From NCBI RefSeq assembly GCF_001610875.1, contig NZ_CP011272.1, positions 5,809,988-5,873,987 of the forward strand: 64,000 nucleotides of DNA, written 5' to 3'. Under the pieces are notes generated by a model, which saw nothing but the letters and a program-made list of their open reading frames with translations, was not told the DNA's origin and ran no database searches. A program made the translations under genes and the position numbers. Below, piece by piece: positions 16,617 through 26,689 of the stretch (positions are counted from its first letter, which is position 1; each line of letters opens with the position of its first letter). This DNA is from Pirellula sp. SH-Sr6A (GTDB lineage: Bacteria > Planctomycetota > Planctomycetia > Pirellulales > Pirellulaceae).

Positions 16617-18623
16617 ATGAGCGATACCAATCGCGCCATGGACAAATATTCGTTGCAATCGATTTCGAGGCAATCGACGTTTTGGCTGCTCGCGCTAGCT
16701 CTCTCTGCGAATCTTTCGCCAAGTTCATTTGGTATGGAAAAGGAAAAAGAGTGGCAAAAGTGGCGAGAGTCGTTTGATGAGAAGATCCTTCCTATCATCC
16801 AGAGCAAGTGTTTGAAGTGCCATCAAGGGGAGGATCCGGACGGCGAATTCGATCTCTCCAAGTTCACGAATGGGCAAGCGGCCGTAGAGGGAGGGGACAT
16901 CTGGGAGCGGGTCGCGGTTCGTGTTCGGTTAAATGAAATGCCTCCTCCGAAGAGCCCTGGTCTGACAGATCCGGAAAAAGGTGCCTTCCATCGTTGGGTG
17001 GACACCCGACCAGATCAGGACTTGTGCAATAAACTGGCGTCGGATGAGACGCAGGCTTGGTATCGCGGGCATGTGATGAGTCGGCGATTGACACGCACCG
17101 AGTACGCCAATGCCATTCGCGACCTGACGGGTCAACCTCTTCCGGAAGAATTGCTTCCACCTGAAGACGGGGGCGGAGGCGAGGGCTTTGACACGGTCGG
17201 AGACTCACTCTTCACGTCTCCGATCCATCTGGAGGCGTATCTTCGAGCCACCGAATTTTCAATCGATCGGATTTTTTCCTCTAAGCCGATAGGCGAGGTC
17301 GCGTCGCATTTCCAGATGGCGACGGGCACTCCGATTCTCTCCCTTCCCCAAGACGATTCCCCAGAAGCACAACGTGTTGCTGCCGATAAGACGCTTCGGC
17401 AGTTCGCCAGGCTCGCTTGGAGGCGTCCGATCGCCAATTCGGACATGGAGAAGCTAATGGGATTGTACGGAACCTCGGGCGGAGATTCCGGCCAACATCT
17501 TCGAGGCATCCAGCAAGCGTTCAAAGCGATCCTGCTATCGCCTCAATTCCTGTTCGTAAACGAACCCGAACCGGAAGAGTCCGGTGTGCAGAGGCTGACG
17601 CCGCATCAGTTCGCGATGCGCATGGGGCTCGTGGTTTGGTCGTCGATCCCGGATGCGACGCTACTGCAACTCGCAGATGAAAATCGCTTGTTCGACCCCG
17701 AGGTTATCCGAAGTCAATTGAACCGAATGCTTTCCGATGACAAAGCTCGGTCTCTGGGTGAAAACTTTGGGATGCAGTGGTTAGGACTGCGAGACTTGTC
17801 GCAGGTCAGGCCTGATTCTGACGTGTATCCTCAGTTTGATGAGGAGCTTTCCCAGGCAGCCAGAGAAGAGGTGATTCGGTTTGTAAGTGGTGTGTTTCGT
17901 GAAGGAAGACCGCTCACGGATCTTCTAGATTCGGATTACCTTGTCCTCAACGAGCGGCTTGCAAATCACTACGGACTGCCTTGGTCGGGCGGAAAAGATT
18001 GGGCTCGCGTTGAATTGCCTTCCGAGGCCAAGCATCGAGGAGGCGTGACGACCATGGCTGGGGTGTTGATCAAGACGAGCTACCCGAGGCGCACTAGCCC
18101 TGTACTGCGCGGACGTTGGATACTCGAAGATGTTTTGGGAGCGAAGGTGCCGCCCCCTCCTCCCAACGTCCCGGCGCTCGAGGAGAATGACCATGGACCC
18201 AATAACTTGACATTGCGACAACGATTGGAAAAGCATCGCGAGAATCCCGAATGCGCCTCGTGCCATGATCGCATGGATCCACTCGGATTTGGGCTGGAGA
18301 ACTTTGACGCCATTGGACGGTGGCGAACCGAGGACAACGGTCAGAAAGTCGATTCGGAGGGGAAGCTACCTTCGGGGGAGTCGTTCCAAGGTTCTGCGGG
18401 ATTGAAGAAGGTACTACTAAACCGAAAAGATGAGTTCTATCGCCACGTATCCCGAAAGATGGTTGGTTTTGCGTTAGGAAGAGAATTGAGCAAATTCGAT
18501 CAATGCGTGATCGACAAGAGTGTCGAAAGACTTCACAAGGAGGCTCGGGCCTCGGTAATCCTTGAAGAAATTTTCTTGTCCTACGCGTTCCAACACCGTT
18601 ATTACAGCAACTCGAACAAATAG
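16617..18623 (+). CDS. DUF1592-type protein with planctomycete cytochrome c domain
   Basis: About 668 aa from the ATG at 16617; an ATG seven codons later is also possible. A signal-like hydrophobic stretch ([13 protein letters not shown]) precedes a cytochrome-like domain with heme motif CLKCH at about 65-69. The rest follows the DUF1587-DUF1595-DUF1592-DUF1588-DUF1585 series: [84 protein letters not shown] and [20 protein letters not shown]. The CASCH near the C-terminus is a second heme-type motif. It is followed by DUF1552 after 15 nt, its usual partner. The frame is open back to 16422 but that part has no leader. Confidence 0.9.
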   Translation: MSDTNRAMDKYSLQSISRQSTFWLLALALSANLSPSSFGMEKEKEWQKWRESFDEKILPIIQSKCLKCHQGEDPDGEFDLSKFTNGQAAVEGGDIWERVAVRVRLNEMPPPKSPGLTDPEKGAFHRWVDTRPDQDLCNKLASDETQAWYRGHVMSRRLTRTEYANAIRDLTGQPLPEELLPPEDGGGGEGFDTVGDSLFTSPIHLEAYLRATEFSIDRIFSSKPIGEVASHFQMATGTPILSLPQDDSPEAQRVAADKTLRQFARLAWRRPIANSDMEKLMGLYGTSGGDSGQHLRGIQQAFKAILLSPQFLFVNEPEPEESGVQRLTPHQFAMRMGLVVWSSIPDATLLQLADENRLFDPEVIRSQLNRMLSDDKARSLGENFGMQWLGLRDLSQVRPDSDVYPQFDEELSQAAREEVIRFVSGVFREGRPLTDLLDSDYLVLNERLANHYGLPWSGGKDWARVELPSEAKHRGGVTTMAGVLIKTSYPRRTSPVLRGRWILEDVLGAKVPPPPPNVPALEENDHGPNNLTLRQRLEKHRENPECASCHDRMDPLGFGLENFDAIGRWRTEDNGQKVDSEGKLPSGESFQGSAGLKKVLLNRKDEFYRHVSRKMVGFALGRELSKFDQCVIDKSVERLHKEARASVILEEIFLSYAFQHRYYSNSNK

Positions 18624-18638
18624 CCACACAAGATCACC

Positions 18639-19976
18639 ATGAACCTACCAATGCCTACCCGACGTCGATTCCTGCGTGGTTGTTCCGTCGCGCTTGCACT
18701 CCCTTGGATGGAGTCCTCTGTGTCATCGCGAGCGCGGGCAGCATCGACGGTCGTTCCCCCCATACGCACCGCATTCATTTACTTCCCCAACGGGGTCTGG
18801 GAGAAGGCATGGGTCCCGGAGACAAAGGGTAAAGACTACACGCTGAGCCCATCCCTGGAGCCGCTTGCGGATGTGAAGGACAGCGTGGTGGTACTGAGTG
18901 GCTTGGACAAGAAAAACAGCCATGGAGGGGACGGCCATTACGCCAAGACGGCAAACTTTTTGACCGGACTCCCGGTCGCGAAAACGACTGGTAAGGACAT
19001 CAGCTCTGGCGGCATATCCATCGACCAGCTCATCGCTCAACATACCAGTGCTTACACACCGCTTCCGTCGTTGGAGCTTGGAACCGAACCCGTCATCAGC
19101 GGTATCGATAGCAACGTTGGTTACACCCGGTTGTATGGATCCCACATCTCGTGGCAATCGGCGACGCGACCGGTCGCCAAGGAGATCAATCCCCGGCTTG
19201 TCTACGAGCGGTTGTTTGGCAAATCGATTACAGCGGACAGCGAGCGCGCCGAGTCGTACAACCATTTGTTGGATTATGTACTGGAGGATGCGAAGTCGGT
19301 TCGGAAGAAACTGGGCCGAGATGACCAGTTCAAAATGGATGAGTTCCTCGATTCGGTGCGTGGAGTCGAAAAGCGGATCGAATTCACAATGCAAAAAGGG
19401 AAAACGGATTGGGCTCCCCACTTGGATGAGTCGACCATTCAGCAGGCCAAGCCGGGAGTGCCTGTCGATTTTCGCGAGCATATCGCCATCATGATGGATT
19501 TGATCGTCCTTGCGTTTCAATCCGACTCCACTCGAGTCTGCTCGCTGATGTTCGCGAACGACGTGTCGGGGAGAAATTTCTCGTTCCTCGATGGTGTCAA
19601 GGGTGGGCATCACGAATTGTCCCACCACGAAAACAACGACGAGAAAATCGGGCAGTATCAGCGGATCAATCGTTGGCACACCGAGCAATTCGCTCGGATG
19701 CTCAAGAAGATGCGAGACATCCGAGAAGGAGAGTCGACGTTGCTCGATAATAGTATGATCGTTTTCGGGTCCAGCATGTCCGACGGAAATCGGCACGATC
19801 CCGACAATCTCCCAATCTTGCTCGGTGGCATGGGTGGGGGCTCGCTCCAGAGCGGCCAGCACATCGCGGTGGATGGAATGGTGCCGCTTTGTAATTTGTA
19901 TCTCACTATGCTTCGAAAGATGGGATTGGATGCCGAGCAATTCGGTGACAGCACGGGAGTTATCGAGGGGATATAG
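18639..19976 (+). CDS. DUF1552 domain protein with Tat leader
   Basis: A 445-aa protein beginning with a twin-arginine leader (PTRRRFLRGCSVALALPW), so export in folded form is likely. DUF1552 family motifs include FIYFPNGVWEKAWVPE, VVVLSGLDKKNSHGGDGHYAKTANFLTG, LGTEPVISG and HHELSHHENNDEKIGQYQRI, then FGSSMSDGNRHDPDNLPILLGG. DUF1552 proteins are nearly always found immediately downstream of DUF1592 cytochrome-domain proteins, as here (15-nt gap), and belong to the same alkaline-phosphatase-like superfamily as DUF1501. The chemistry is unknown. A 451-codon antisense frame spans this gene and is taken as a coding shadow. Confidence 0.92.
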   Translation: MNLPMPTRRRFLRGCSVALALPWMESSVSSRARAASTVVPPIRTAFIYFPNGVWEKAWVPETKGKDYTLSPSLEPLADVKDSVVVLSGLDKKNSHGGDGHYAKTANFLTGLPVAKTTGKDISSGGISIDQLIAQHTSAYTPLPSLELGTEPVISGIDSNVGYTRLYGSHISWQSATRPVAKEINPRLVYERLFGKSITADSERAESYNHLLDYVLEDAKSVRKKLGRDDQFKMDEFLDSVRGVEKRIEFTMQKGKTDWAPHLDESTIQQAKPGVPVDFREHIAIMMDLIVLAFQSDSTRVCSLMFANDVSGRNFSFLDGVKGGHHELSHHENNDEKIGQYQRINRWHTEQFARMLKKMRDIREGESTLLDNSMIVFGSSMSDGNRHDPDNLPILLGGMGGGSLQSGQHIAVDGMVPLCNLYLTMLRKMGLDAEQFGDSTGVIEGI

Positions 19977-20043
19977 GCCCCTTATCGCTCCGATTGGACC
20001 AACTCCATTCACGACTTCATGAACCAGAGACGAGGGATTGAAG

Positions 20044-20388
20044 ATGCCAGAAACGGTGTTTAGCAAAATTATCCGCAAGGAAATCCCAGCGAAGATCGTC
20101 TACGAGGACGATCTTGCCTTGGCATTTCACGATGTTCACCCCCAAGCTCCGGTGCATGTTCTTGTTATACCCAAGCAGCCTATACAGTCTTTAGCCCATG
20201 TATCCGAGGCGGACGTCGCGCTGCTCGGGCATCTGCAACGGGTAATCCAGCAGGTCGCCAGGCAGCTTCAAATCGACGAGACGGGTTATCGTGTCGTTAC
20301 GAATATTGGGAGGGATGGTGGTCAGTCAGTCGACCACATTCATTATCATGTGCTAGGGGGGCGTTCGTTGTCCTGGCCGCCGGGTTGA
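20044..20388 (+). CDS. HIT (histidine triad) family nucleotide-binding protein
   Basis: A 114-aa protein with the HINT-type histidine triad HIHYH at 98-102 (His98, His100, His102) and the preceding GYRVVTNIGRDGGQSV. N-terminal CIFCKI-type cysteines of some members are replaced by TVFSKIIRKEIPAK. HINT proteins hydrolyse nucleoside phosphoramidates and bind purine nucleotides. The ATG at 20044 was chosen over a TTG two codons earlier. The gene lies 67 nt after DUF1552 and 36 nt before the next gene in the same direction. Confidence 0.93.
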   Translation: MPETVFSKIIRKEIPAKIVYEDDLALAFHDVHPQAPVHVLVIPKQPIQSLAHVSEADVALLGHLQRVIQQVARQLQIDETGYRVVTNIGRDGGQSVDHIHYHVLGGRSLSWPPG

Positions 20389-20424
20389 TAGGGGTGGATG
20401 AGCTCTTGGAAGTGATGAGGATGT

Positions 20425-21072
20425 ATGCAGCAGTGGATTGCTCCCATTCTGGTTTTGTCTGCGATTGGCGCGGTTTGGCTCATTCAATATTGGGTCGAGA
20501 AGCAGCGCCGTGAGAAGCTTCAGGCTTTCGCAGACGAGCTTGGGCTAGAGTTGTATAGCGAGCTCCCGGTTGACGATCGACGATTGTTTGGCGTCTTTCC
20601 CTTGTCTCGCAGGGGGGATCGGCAGTCGCCAGGATGGACGATCACGATTGACGACGGGCAAACCCGAGTCGTCTTATTCGATTTCCAGACCGTTAGCGGC
20701 AGTGGAAAGAACAAATCGACTCACAACTATGTCCTTTCCTTGATCACCGACCGAGGGGTGCAGGCTCCTTACCTTGAAATCGTTCCCAAGACTTGGGGGC
20801 TTAAGCTGGGGAAGTGGTTCGGCAGGAAATCGATTGAGCTTCCCGACGATCCTGCCTTTTCCGATCGCTATCGCATTCTTGGCGATCCGGAGGATCAGGT
20901 TCGCAGCTTCCTCACGCCCCCTCGACGCCTGGCGATTCAGGGGGAGGGGATCAAGTCGTTCTCGGCTGCAGGCAATACCTACTTGGTAGAGCACGGAGAA
21001 AAGAAGCTCAAAGCGGCCAAGGTTCGCGAGTTGCTCAACCGCAGTTTGGCCCTGTGCAAGTCCCTTCGATAA
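20425..21072 (+). CDS. Membrane-anchored protein of unknown function
   Basis: A 215-aa protein with one N-terminal hydrophobic anchor (IAPILVLSAIGAVWLIQYWV, residues about 5-24) and a soluble domain. The pattern EKLQAFADELGLELYSELPVDDR, then WTITIDDGQTRVVLFDFQTVSGSG, reminds me of membrane-anchored proteins that begin with a helix and a beta-rich domain (DUF3137-like), but I cannot assign a family. It lies between the HIT gene and gyrB on the same strand; the 123-nt gap to gyrB suggests a separate promoter for gyrB. Confidence 0.6.
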   Translation: MQQWIAPILVLSAIGAVWLIQYWVEKQRREKLQAFADELGLELYSELPVDDRRLFGVFPLSRRGDRQSPGWTITIDDGQTRVVLFDFQTVSGSGKNKSTHNYVLSLITDRGVQAPYLEIVPKTWGLKLGKWFGRKSIELPDDPAFSDRYRILGDPEDQVRSFLTPPRRLAIQGEGIKSFSAAGNTYLVEHGEKKLKAAKVRELLNRSLALCKSLR

Positions 21073-21085
21073 GCTCGAGTTGGGA

Positions 21086-21114
21086 GCGACAAGAACTGGA
21101 ATTTCGTGTAGAAT
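21086..21114 (+). promoter_or_regulatory. Possible sigma70-like promoter upstream of gyrB
   Basis: GCGACA (21086-21091) and TAGAAT (21109-21114) are separated by 17 bp, with four and five matches to the -35 and -10 consensus. It lies about 80 bp ahead of the gyrB start. Only the spacing and hexamers support it. Confidence 0.4.
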
Positions 21115-21195
21115 CCAGCCCTCTTGCAACGGTCGACGACAGGCCTCCATTTCGAGGTTCAGAGGTCGATCTACCTCGTTTGATTTGGATACCCC

Positions 21196-23715
21196 ATGAA
21201 CGCATCCGGCGACCAAAACTTCGACTTGGAAACGACAGAAAACATCGGTTTGGCGGGAATTGGCACCGAGGGGGGGTACACAGGGGACGATCTAAAGCAT
21301 TTGAGCGATTTGGAGCACGTCCGGGAGCGTCCCGGGATGTATATCGGGGACACCACCCTAAACGGACTCCACCATTTGGTCTACGAAGTAGTGGACAACT
21401 CGATCGACGAGGCGATGGCCGGTCATGCGAAGAGCGTTTCGGTCACCATCAATTCAGACGGATCGGTAACGGTCGAGGACGATGGCCGTGGGATTCCGAC
21501 CGACCGGCACGCGCAGCTATCGGAAATGATGCAGCGCGAAATGTCGACGTTGGAAGGGGTTATGACCGTCTTAAAGTTCGGCGGTAAGTTCGAGAAAAAG
21601 GCCTATCAAACGTCAGGGGGGCTGCACGGCGTCGGGGTAACCGTCGTGAACTTCCTCTCGCAGTGGTGCGAAGTGGAAGTCTGTCGCAATGGAAAGATCT
21701 ACACCCAATCCTACGAGCGAGGTGTCGCGACCGGACCGGTTCGTGAAGCGGGAACGACGACCAAGCGAGGAACGAAGACCACGTTCAAGCCGGATGGCCA
21801 GATTTTTCCCAACACGAAGTATTCCTACGATACGTTGGTCAAACGACTCCAGGAGCTCGCGTTCCTGAACAGCGGGGTCCGCATCAAGGTCAAGGATGAC
21901 AGATCGACCCAAGCCGACGAGTATTATTACGAACGAGGGATCATCGAGTTCGTCGAGCACCTCAATCGCGCGAGCGACGTGGTCCACAAAGACGTGATCC
22001 TCATCCAAGGGAGCAAGGACGACTTTTCTTACTCCATCGCTTTTCAATACTCCGAGGAGTACACCGAAAATCTTCATTCCTACTGCAACAATATCAGCAC
22101 GCGGGAAGGTGGAACCCACGTCTCTGGTTTCCGAGCAGCTCTAACCCGATCCTTGAACGCCTACGGGAAGAAAGAGAATCTCTTCAAAGATCTCGTTCCC
22201 ACCGGAGATGACCTTCGCGAGGGACTCACCTGCGTGATCAGCGTTCGAGTCAGCCATCCGCAATTTGAGGGGCAAACCAAGACGAAACTGGGAAACAGTG
22301 AAGTCGAAGGGATCGTCAATTCGGTGGTGGGTGAAGCGCTCACCAAGTATCTTGAAGAGAACCCCAAAAACGCGAAGCTTTTGGTTCGAAAAGGGCAGCT
22401 TGCTGCCGAAGCGAGAGAAGCCGCCCGCAAAGCAAAAGATGCTCTTCGGAAACGAAAAGATGTGTTAGGCGGAGGCGGGCTGCCCGGCAAACTTCGGGAC
22501 TGCATCAGCAACAAGATGGAAGAATGTGAGTTGTACCTCGTGGAAGGAGACTCGGCAGGTGGAAGCGCGGAAGGTGGACGATTCCGCGATACCCAAGCGA
22601 TCCTTCCGTTGCGAGGAAAAATCATCAATGCCTACAAGAGCCGCGAAGACAAGGTCTTGGCGAACGAAGAAGTCATGAGCATGATCCAGGCGATCGGGAG
22701 CGGGATCGGGGCGGATCAGGATATCGGCAAACGCCGGTACAATCGCATCATCATCATGACTGACGCCGACATCGATGGTTCCCACATCCGGACTCTGCTC
22801 CTTTGCTTCTTTTACCGACAGATGTACCAATTGGTGGCCGGAGGTCACGTCTATTTGGCACAACCCCCGCTTTATCGGGTCGTTCGCGGCAAAAAAGAAA
22901 AGTACTACGTGCAGTCCGAAGATGAAATGAAGCAGCAGTTGCAGGAGCGTGGGCTCACCGACAGCCAGTTCATCGACGATCGCGGCAATGTGTTTGAAGG
23001 GGACCGCATGCGAAAACTTTGCGCGACCCTCTCGGCGATGGAAGACGCATTACTGAACTTGGAAAAACGCGGAATTTCGCTACGAATGCACGCGGAACGG
23101 ATGGAGGTCGAGACCGGGCGGCTTCCCGTTTTTCATCTCGACATGGGAGTGGAAGATCACTGGTTCGTCACACGCGACAAACTGGACGAGTTTTTGGCCT
23201 CCAGGAAGATCTTGGTCGACGAATCGGTTGCGCCAGAAGCCCCGGCGATTCTCCCAGAGACTCCGACCGATGCCCCAACCGGCCCTGTGGCCCACATCGC
23301 GGAACTATTCGAGGTTCGAACGATCAACACAGGCTTGAAAGAACTGTCGGACTACGGGTTTTCCATCGAGGACCTTATCCCGAAAGATCGAACCGGTTCC
23401 ACCGATTCGAGGTTCAAATTGGTTCGGGAAGAGAACAACATCGGCCTAGAAGATCTGCGAGAACTGCTGCCTGCTATTCGCGAATCAGGCCGGCGAGGAT
23501 TGACGATCACTCGCTTTAAGGGACTGGGTGAAATGAACGCCGAGGAGCTTCGAGATACGACGCTCAATCCTTCTTGCCGAACCATGGTTAAGGTGCAATT
23601 GTCGGATGCTGCTGCGGCGGACGAGATGTTCCGGGTGCTGATGGGTGATAAAGTCGAACCGCGACGAGAATTCATCGAGAAGCACGCGCTGGAAGTTCGG
23701 AATCTCGACGTTTAG
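21196..23715 (+). CDS. gyrB: DNA gyrase subunit B
   Basis: GyrB is the ATPase/TOPRIM subunit of the type II topoisomerase that introduces negative supercoils. The protein is 839 aa. The GHKL ATPase part shows [51 protein letters not shown]; the TOPRIM part shows [15 protein letters not shown] (around 447-461), DADIDGSHI (around 523-531); and the C-terminal [13 protein letters not shown] is present. [10 protein letters not shown] is the QTK loop lysine. About 60 residues between roughly 640 and 715, with a Pro-rich [14 protein letters not shown] stretch, are more than the minimal gyrase B needs. No gyrA is next to it; hisB follows after 121 nt. The gyrB rather than parE call rests on overall similarity, and is confident. 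Confidence 0.96.
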   Translation: MNASGDQNFDLETTENIGLAGIGTEGGYTGDDLKHLSDLEHVRERPGMYIGDTTLNGLHHLVYEVVDNSIDEAMAGHAKSVSVTINSDGSVTVEDDGRGIPTDRHAQLSEMMQREMSTLEGVMTVLKFGGKFEKKAYQTSGGLHGVGVTVVNFLSQWCEVEVCRNGKIYTQSYERGVATGPVREAGTTTKRGTKTTFKPDGQIFPNTKYSYDTLVKRLQELAFLNSGVRIKVKDDRSTQADEYYYERGIIEFVEHLNRASDVVHKDVILIQGSKDDFSYSIAFQYSEEYTENLHSYCNNISTREGGTHVSGFRAALTRSLNAYGKKENLFKDLVPTGDDLREGLTCVISVRVSHPQFEGQTKTKLGNSEVEGIVNSVVGEALTKYLEENPKNAKLLVRKGQLAAEAREAARKAKDALRKRKDVLGGGGLPGKLRDCISNKMEECELYLVEGDSAGGSAEGGRFRDTQAILPLRGKIINAYKSREDKVLANEEVMSMIQAIGSGIGADQDIGKRRYNRIIIMTDADIDGSHIRTLLLCFFYRQMYQLVAGGHVYLAQPPLYRVVRGKKEKYYVQSEDEMKQQLQERGLTDSQFIDDRGNVFEGDRMRKLCATLSAMEDALLNLEKRGISLRMHAERMEVETGRLPVFHLDMGVEDHWFVTRDKLDEFLASRKILVDESVAPEAPAILPETPTDAPTGPVAHIAELFEVRTINTGLKELSDYGFSIEDLIPKDRTGSTDSRFKLVREENNIGLEDLRELLPAIRESGRRGLTITRFKGLGEMNAEELRDTTLNPSCRTMVKVQLSDAAAADEMFRVLMGDKVEPRREFIEKHALEVRNLDV

Positions 23716-23836
23716 ACGCCAATCCTTGATGGAATATTCACCGAGACGCGTCAGCGTCCGGTTATCACTCCCCGCCGCCCTCGCTCCAGCTTCACAAATC
23801 GCTCCCGTTTTCTCCGTCCTCATTCGAAGTGCAGAT

Positions 23837-24430
23837 ATGTCACAACGCGTAGCCACCATCGATCGCAAGACAGCTGAAACCGCGATCCAGCTAGAGGTTC
23901 ATTTGGATGGAGTGGGTAAAAACACGATCGAAACAGGGGTTGGCTTTCTGGACCATATGCTCGTCCTGTTTGCCAAGCATTCGCTGGTCGATCTGAAGGT
24001 GAAAGCTGTGGGCGATTTGCACATCGACGCACACCATACCACCGAAGATATCGGCATTTGTTTAGGTATGGCCTTTCGGCAGGCCCTCGGAGACAAGTCT
24101 GGTATCCGCCGCTATGGCCATATGACGCTGCCCATGGAGGAGACGCTCGTCACCACCGCGGTGGACTTTAGTGGCAGGTCCTTTGTGGTATTCCAAGCCG
24201 CGATGCCTTCTCCCAAGATCGGAGACTTTGACAGCGAACTGGTGGAGGACTTTTGGCAATCGTTTGCTGCCAATGCAGGCTGCAATCTCCATGTGATGCT
24301 TCACTATGGCCGCAACACCCACCACATCGCCGAGGCAATTTTCAAGGGCACAGCGCGTGCGATTCGAGCCGCGATCGAAACCGACCCCCGACAGACAGGA
24401 ATTCCCAGTTCCAAGGGAACGCTCGGGTAA
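23837..24430 (+). CDS. hisB: Imidazoleglycerol-phosphate dehydratase
   Basis: HisB dehydrates imidazole glycerol phosphate to imidazole acetol phosphate in histidine synthesis. From the ATG at 23837 the protein is 197 aa, the standard length of a single-domain HisB. The metal-binding histidine clusters are present: [55 protein letters not shown]. The frame is open for another 64 codons upstream, overlapping the end of gyrB, but that part shows no HisB similarity. No phosphatase domain is fused, and other his genes are absent from the window. A terminator-like hairpin follows. Confidence 0.95.
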   Translation: MSQRVATIDRKTAETAIQLEVHLDGVGKNTIETGVGFLDHMLVLFAKHSLVDLKVKAVGDLHIDAHHTTEDIGICLGMAFRQALGDKSGIRRYGHMTLPMEETLVTTAVDFSGRSFVVFQAAMPSPKIGDFDSELVEDFWQSFAANAGCNLHVMLHYGRNTHHIAEAIFKGTARAIRAAIETDPRQTGIPSSKGTLG

Positions 24431-24435
24431 TTCAA

Positions 24436-24470
24436 CCCGCTTGTCCACAAGCTGGGGCAATTTTATTTTG
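24436..24470 (+). terminator. Intrinsic terminator after hisB
   Basis: CCCGCTTGT and ACAAGCTGGGG form a hairpin with a two-base loop core (24439-24452), followed by a T-rich tract (CAATTTTATTTTG). It starts a few bases after the hisB stop, as expected for a plus-strand intrinsic terminator. Confidence 0.6.
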
Positions 24471-24488
24471 TGACGCCATCTACCAAAT

Positions 24489-24513
24489 GCTGCCCTGAGA
24501 GTATCAGGGCAGC
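24489..24513. terminator. Strong hairpin between convergent hisB and lipoprotein gene
   Basis: GCTGCCCTGA and TCAGGGCAGC form a perfect 10-bp stem around a 5-nt loop. It sits between two converging genes (hisB on plus, a lipoprotein gene ending at 24540 on minus) and may stop transcription from either side, though a T tract is weak. Confidence 0.6.
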
Positions 24514-24539
24514 AGTGCGAACGATTCCCATGGAAGCGT

Positions 24540-25040
24540 TTACTTCAAGTCGAAATCGAACCGGTTCGGACCTGCTGGTGTGACGGAAGCTCTCAGTCCA
24601 GAGGTTTGATCATTCGAGTACTTCTCCGGAATCGGGCTCTTAGGGCCTTTGTCAGCTCCGCCCGAGGCGGTGGCCGCAGGTGGGGCATAGTCTTCACTAA
24701 GCTCACCACTAGCAATGACGCCAGGAGCACCCGCCGAGTTCTGGGGGGGCGGTGGCGTCGTATGCTTCGAAATCGCTACGTTGTACTGCCCTTCGACAGC
24801 GCCATCGCCTGGAACAAACATCGAAAGGGTAAATTCGCCGTTGGCGTCCGTCGATCCGATCGCGTTTTCTTTTCCGCCGCTGAGTTGAAACGTGACGACG
24901 GCGCCCTCGATCGGCTTCCCATTCACTTTGACAGAACCACTGGTCTTATAGGTTTTGGGTCGTCCAGAATCGCCCCCGCATCCGGTCGCGAATGAAAGGG
25001 TTACACATAGGGCCGCAAACAACACATTAGGTAGCTTCAT
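24540..25040 (-). CDS. Lipoprotein with transthyretin/carboxypeptidase-regulatory-like domain (cassette A)
   Basis: A 166-aa protein with a lipoprotein signal peptide: hydrophobic FAALCVTLSFATG followed by a lipobox cysteine in TGCGG near residue 21. The mature part begins TYKTSGSVKVNGKPIEGAVVTFQL and continues TDANGEFTLSMFVPGDGAVEG, the beta-sandwich pattern of the transthyretin-like/carboxypeptidase regulatory fold seen in many short planctomycete lipoproteins. A Pro-rich stretch TPPPPQNSAG follows. It is downstream of the DUF1559 gene of cassette A (80-nt gap) on the same strand. Its role is unknown; binding or presenting at the cell surface together with the DUF1559 fibre is an inference. 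Confidence 0.8.
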   Translation of the reverse strand: MKLPNVLFAALCVTLSFATGCGGDSGRPKTYKTSGSVKVNGKPIEGAVVTFQLSGGKENAIGSTDANGEFTLSMFVPGDGAVEGQYNVAISKHTTPPPPQNSAGAPGVIASGELSEDYAPPAATASGGADKGPKSPIPEKYSNDQTSGLRASVTPAGPNRFDFDLK

Positions 25041-25068
25041 AAATATTACTCGTTTCTTTAACGAAAAT

Positions 25069-25089
25069 GGCGTGAGTGCTACTCACGCC
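25069..25089 (-). terminator. Hairpin between DUF1559 and lipoprotein genes, cassette A
   Basis: A perfect 9-bp stem (GGCGTGAGT/ACTCACGCC) with a 3-nt loop lies in the 79-nt gap between the two genes. On the coding strand it is followed by ATTTTCGTT. It probably attenuates read-through or protects the upstream transcript end. Confidence 0.55.
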
Positions 25090-25119
25090 AGGGGATGTAA
25101 ACGATTTTACGACCGGATC

Positions 25120-26232
25120 TTATTCGTTCGCTGTCGTGATGTCACCGCCAGCCTTTGAACCCAATGCGCCCCAAGCTCCGTAGTTGCTCGGACCACCCGC
25201 AGGTTGTGCCACGTTGGTGTTGCCAGTATCGATTTGTGCGCTGATGAAGCGAACCGATCCGTCCGCCAATCCCGCGTTCACGCCACCGGTGTGACGGCTA
25301 CTTGGCGAAATCACCAAGTTAACCGAGTCTGCGTTTACGTCTGCATCGCTTGTGCAGCTAGGAGAGTTAGGTGCCAAGACAGTGTTGAACGCGACACGCT
25401 CGGACTGACCATCGGTCCACAATGAACCAAATCGACCCTTCACCTGAGTTCCTGCAACAAAGTGCCTGCCGTTGCTCAAAGTCATACAGATCCGCGGCAA
25501 GTTAACCACGTCTCCAGCATTGATCGCGGTACCATGAGCATTCTCAATTTGATTTGCTGTTACGGTTGTCACCCCGAAATTGGCCTTTAACCTCTCACTG
25601 AAAGCGATGGTGTTGCTGGTACCGTCGGAAATTCCACCGATGGTGGTTCCGATGTATGCTGAGAACATCCCTCGCAAGTTGTTCGAGTCTCGCGTACTGG
25701 CAACGCTGTCGCCAACCGACAACGCATAATTGTTAACGTTGGTCGCCGTCGGCGCATTGAAAGTAGTCCCGTCAGACGGGCAAACCATAAATCCTGGGGA
25801 ACGGTTCCAAGGGGCCCAACCTGCCCAAGCAGCAGGGCCGCCTGGTGCCACCGTCGGACCACCTGCTCCGGTGAAGCCGAGAGCACCCGATGGATCGCCA
25901 GCCTGAATTTGGTCGTACATGGCAGTTTGTTCGACGTACGGCAACAACGCGATGAATGCGGAAAGACGGTTTCCGTTGCTGTTGTTACGGTTCGAACCGA
26001 CAAACGGAGCGCTCGTTCCGCCCTTGCGAGGCGGGAACTTCTTGAAGGCGCTTTCGTAATTGTGAAGAGCCAGCGAGAGCTGCTTCACCGAGTTGGAGCA
26101 TTGCATGCGCCGAGCTGCTTCGCGAGCTGCCTGTACCGCAGGCAACAACAGCCCTACCAAAATGCCGATGATGGCGATCACCACCAAAAGCTCGACCAGG
26201 GTGAAACCCTGCTTGACGTGAATCCGTTTCAT
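25120..26232 (-). CDS. DUF1559 domain pseudopilin-like protein (cassette A)
   Basis: About 370 aa from the ATG ending at 26232. The N-terminus is a type IV pilin-like prepilin leader: [20 protein letters not shown], cleaved before FTLVELL, running into [19 protein letters not shown], the planctomycete DUF1559 signature. The C-terminus has [21 protein letters not shown], the H-x-G / DGSVRF hallmark. DUF1559 proteins occur in tens to hundreds of copies per planctomycete genome; they probably form fibres or pseudopili at the cell surface, function not proven. Paired with a downstream lipoprotein. A longer frame up to 26331 was rejected because the prepilin leader must be N-terminal. Confidence 0.93.
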   Translation of the reverse strand: MKRIHVKQGFTLVELLVVIAIIGILVGLLLPAVQAAREAARRMQCSNSVKQLSLALHNYESAFKKFPPRKGGTSAPFVGSNRNNSNGNRLSAFIALLPYVEQTAMYDQIQAGDPSGALGFTGAGGPTVAPGGPAAWAGWAPWNRSPGFMVCPSDGTTFNAPTATNVNNYALSVGDSVASTRDSNNLRGMFSAYIGTTIGGISDGTSNTIAFSERLKANFGVTTVTANQIENAHGTAINAGDVVNLPRICMTLSNGRHFVAGTQVKGRFGSLWTDGQSERVAFNTVLAPNSPSCTSDADVNADSVNLVISPSSRHTGGVNAGLADGSVRFISAQIDTGNTNVAQPAGGPSNYGAWGALGSKAGGDITTANE

Positions 26233-26299
26233 ATGCGTTCCCCGAAAAGAATGAAGTGCAACTGACCGAATGCGATGCCCATACCGAAGGACCCCAGCT

Positions 26300-26314
26300 G
26301 ATCCTGAGAGGATC
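26300..26314 (-). promoter_or_regulatory. Leader hairpin in cassette A 5' UTR
   Basis: GATCCT and AGGATC form a 6-bp stem with a 3-nt loop, between the predicted promoter and the DUF1559 start. It would fold in the 5' leader RNA, about 70 nt ahead of the start codon. Confidence 0.4.
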
Positions 26315-26345
26315 TCATTGCTCGCGCGCACCGGCCTGATTACAT

Positions 26346-26374
26346 ATATTAGGCGTTCTGTACCTTAGAGTCAA
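26346..26374 (-). promoter_or_regulatory. Sigma70-like promoter of cassette A DUF1559 gene
   Basis: Read on the minus strand: TTGACT (26369-26374) and TAATAT (26346-26351) separated by exactly 17 bp. That gives a leader of roughly 110 nt before the DUF1559 ATG. Cassette B has the same arrangement, which strengthens both calls. Confidence 0.6.
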
Positions 26375-26407
26375 TCTCTAGGGGAGATATTCAACCTTTA
26401 GGGTTGA
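26375..26407. promoter_or_regulatory. Two short dyads directly upstream of the cassette A -35 box
   Basis: ATCTC-TAGGG-GAGAT (26375-26389) and TCAACC-TTTAG-GGTTGA (26391-26407) are side by side immediately upstream of the -35 element. Their position would suit an activator or repressor site. No regulator gene is next to them. Confidence 0.35.
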
Positions 26408-26689
26408 TCCTCAAATGTCACGCAAAGACATGGGAGAGGAGGGGCACAGAACCTTAGGAAAAATCCTGTAAGGGCCGTTACGATGCCAATAGAAGGAAGC
26501 GCATTTTCCTCAAGAAGCCTCTGCGGGGCCTTGGATTAGGCTCATTGATGCAGAGGGAGGTGCGTTTTGGCGAATGGTTGAAAAAAACAACTGCTCTGAT
26601 TGTCGATGTTACAACAGCTTAGGCCCTCGCCGTGAATTTTACGAAGGCTCTTTGGCAAATCGGGATTCGTCGCTTCGTCGAGCGAAAGG

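Larger units (their letters stand above)
26233..26689. other. 457-bp intergenic region between the two cassettes
   Basis: No gene is supported here. It contains the promoter and leader of the cassette A DUF1559 gene (see separate entries) and, further on, an inverted repeat CCTCTGC (26518-26524) / GCAGAGG (26550-26556) that may terminate transcription of the cassette B lipoprotein gene, which ends at 26690 on the minus strand. The rest shows nothing recognisable. Confidence 0.6.

Noticed and set aside
18723-20078. 451-codon minus-strand frame
   Set aside because: It lies antisense over the well-supported DUF1552 gene and has no recognisable motif.
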